From assembly GCA_035507915.1 (NCBI GenBank), contig DATJNS010000444.1:1-6855 (forward strand): a DNA stretch of 6,855 nt, written 5' to 3'. Positions 5,826-6,855 of the stretch are shown one piece after another. Positions within the stretch are counted from its first letter, which is position 1, and each line of letters starts with the position of its first letter. Origin of the DNA: JACQAI01 sp035507915 (GTDB lineage Bacteria; Pseudomonadota; Alphaproteobacteria; Elsterales; Elsteraceae). The notes beneath the pieces are model-generated. The model was given only the letters and a program-made list of their open reading frames with translations. It was not told the DNA's origin and ran no database searches. The translations under genes were made by a program, and so were the position numbers.

Positions 5826-6855
5826 ATGTCAGCTGCCGCCGCCTACCGCTTCCCGATGTCGGCGCCCGACGATCTCTCGGCGTTCGCCGCGGCGCTCGAT
5901 ACCGGGCTAATCGTCGCCGACCGCATCGTCGCGTTGTGGTGCAAGACCGAAGGCAATGGGCTGCGCAACGACTGGACACGCGCTTATACCGATCGCGTAT
6001 TGCGCGAGATGCTCGCGCGCCGGCTCAACGCCGATGCCGACGCGATGCGCGACCGCATCGTCATTCTGGTGTCGGGCGGCAGTGAGGGCATCGTCTCGCC
6101 GCATCTGGTCGTCATCACGACCGAGCCGGCCGGATCGCCGGGCCATTCGGGTCTCGCGCTCGGCACCGCGGCCGGAGCGATTCCGGCGACCGCGGTCGGC
6201 ACGGCCGAGCAGGGTCACCGAACGTCGGACCTGGTGCGCACGGCGATGCGGCAGGCCGGGTTGACCGAGACGACGACGCACCTCGTCTTCGTGCGCGCGC
6301 CGTCCGATCCCGCACGTAGCGGTTGCGACGCCAAGGTGCGCGCCGCCTGCGCGCTCGGCGCCGCCGTGGCGCTGGGCGAGGTCGCGCAATCCTCGGTAAC
6401 CGACGACGCCTTCAATGTCCGCCCTGAGCTGTTCTGCTCGCGCGCCTTCGTGGTCGCGCGACACGACGGGCTGCTTCAGCAGGTTCTGGTGCTCGGTGAG
6501 GCGCCGCGCGGCAATCCAGCCTTCCGGATCGCTCACGGCGTGCTCGCCGACCCGATCGACGCGCCGGGGGTCGCCCGGATCCTGGCCGAACTGGGCCTAA
6601 CCGCGGCGCCGCAGCTCGCGGCTCCCGACAGCCAGCGCGTCGTCGCGGTGATCGCCAAGGGCGACGCGCCCCTCAGCGGCACGGTCCGCGGCCTGCGCCA
6701 CGTCATGAGCATCGACAACGACGTCGCCATGCACCGCCACGCGCGCGCCGCCTACGGTACGTTGCTGGGCGCGGTGATCGGCCATTCCGCCTGTCTGGTG
6801 TCGGGCGGCGCCGAGCATCAGGGGCCACCCGACGGCGGTTTCGCCGCCATCATCG
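5826..6855 (+). CDS. Ring-opening amidohydrolase, cyanuric acid hydrolase/barbiturase (AtzD/TrzD) family, divergent (3' end outside window)
   Basis: The family opens cyclic imides such as cyanuric acid and barbiturate using three related domains, each giving a Ser, a Lys and an Arg to a shared active site. Here 343 codons are open to the right edge. Known members are about 365 residues, so roughly 20-25 are missing. Domain 1 shows K40 in KTEGNG, R52 in NDWTRAY and S83 in VSGGSEG, followed by GHSGLALG (106-113). Domain 3 shows K278 in VIAKGD, RGLRHVM (288-294), R304 in HRHARA and S326 in VSGGAEHQGPPDGG. Domain 2 keeps R172 in VRAACALG. However, the Lys expected in the family's HFVQVKCP-like segment is R157 (HLVFVRAP), and the expected Ser-rich SSG segment after SRA reads FVVAR (208-212). 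That removes one of three Ser-Lys dyads. Family membership is firm. Activity on cyanurate or barbiturate is doubtful. Close spacing and the overlapping ribosome site tie it to the preceding amidohydrolase. Confidence 0.9.
   Translation, partial: MSAAAAYRFPMSAPDDLSAFAAALDTGLIVADRIVALWCKTEGNGLRNDWTRAYTDRVLREMLARRLNADADAMRDRIVILVSGGSEGIVSPHLVVITTEPAGSPGHSGLALGTAAGAIPATAVGTAEQGHRTSDLVRTAMRQAGLTETTTHLVFVRAPSDPARSGCDAKVRAACALGAAVALGEVAQSSVTDDAFNVRPELFCSRAFVVARHDGLLQQVLVLGEAPRGNPAFRIAHGVLADPIDAPGVARILAELGLTAAPQLAAPDSQRVVAVIAKGDAPLSGTVRGLRHVMSIDNDVAMHRHARAAYGTLLGAVIGHSACLVSGGAEHQGPPDGGFAAII

Noticed and set aside
4780..5979. 399-residue minus-strand open frame opposite the amidohydrolase
   Set aside because: Low-complexity Arg-rich translation antisense to a gene with clear catalytic motifs; a shadow frame.
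5826..6855. Naming the gene atzD/trzD or barbiturase
   Set aside because: Family membership is clear, but the middle-domain Lys and Ser are not conserved, so the substrate and reaction cannot be assumed.

Overview
The window is high-GC DNA with strong GC preference at third codon positions and long spurious open frames on the opposite strand. Together with the gene types, this suggests an environmental proteobacterium, most likely an alphaproteobacterium of the rhizobial or rhodospirillal sort. The taxonomic call is inference only. No rRNA, tRNA, mobile element, CRISPR array or integrase is visible.

Layout. Positions 1-1329 (minus strand) hold a major facilitator superfamily (MFS) transporter whose 3' end lies beyond the left edge. 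Positions 1330-1587 are a divergent intergenic control region with several short perfect palindromes. From 1588 to the right edge runs one plus-strand gene cluster with short gaps. It contains a secreted ABC solute-binding protein (1588-2631), a double-domain ABC permease of the FbpB/ThiP/PhnV type (2683-4428), a metal-dependent amidohydrolase of the ATZ/TRZ type (4471-5817), and a ring-opening amidohydrolase of the cyanuric acid hydrolase/barbiturase (AtzD/TrzD) family (5826 to beyond 6855, missing only its C-terminal tail). No ABC ATPase gene is in the window.

How the genes may work together. Solute-binding protein and permease would import a small nitrogenous compound. The ATZ/TRZ-type enzyme would deaminate or otherwise hydrolyse a ring substituent, and the AtzD-family enzyme would open the resulting cyclic amide or imide. 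This is the logic of s-triazine or pyrimidine breakdown, but the actual substrate cannot be read from the sequence.

The most notable observation is that the AtzD-family protein keeps the Ser/Lys/Arg signature residues of its first and third repeat domains. In the middle domain it keeps only the Arg: the Lys is replaced by Arg157, and the Ser region reads FVVAR. Known cyanuric acid hydrolases are reported to use the middle dyad for catalysis, so this looks like a divergent branch with a different chemistry or substrate. The partner amidohydrolase also differs from the classical motif, with HxxQ where HxxE is usual.
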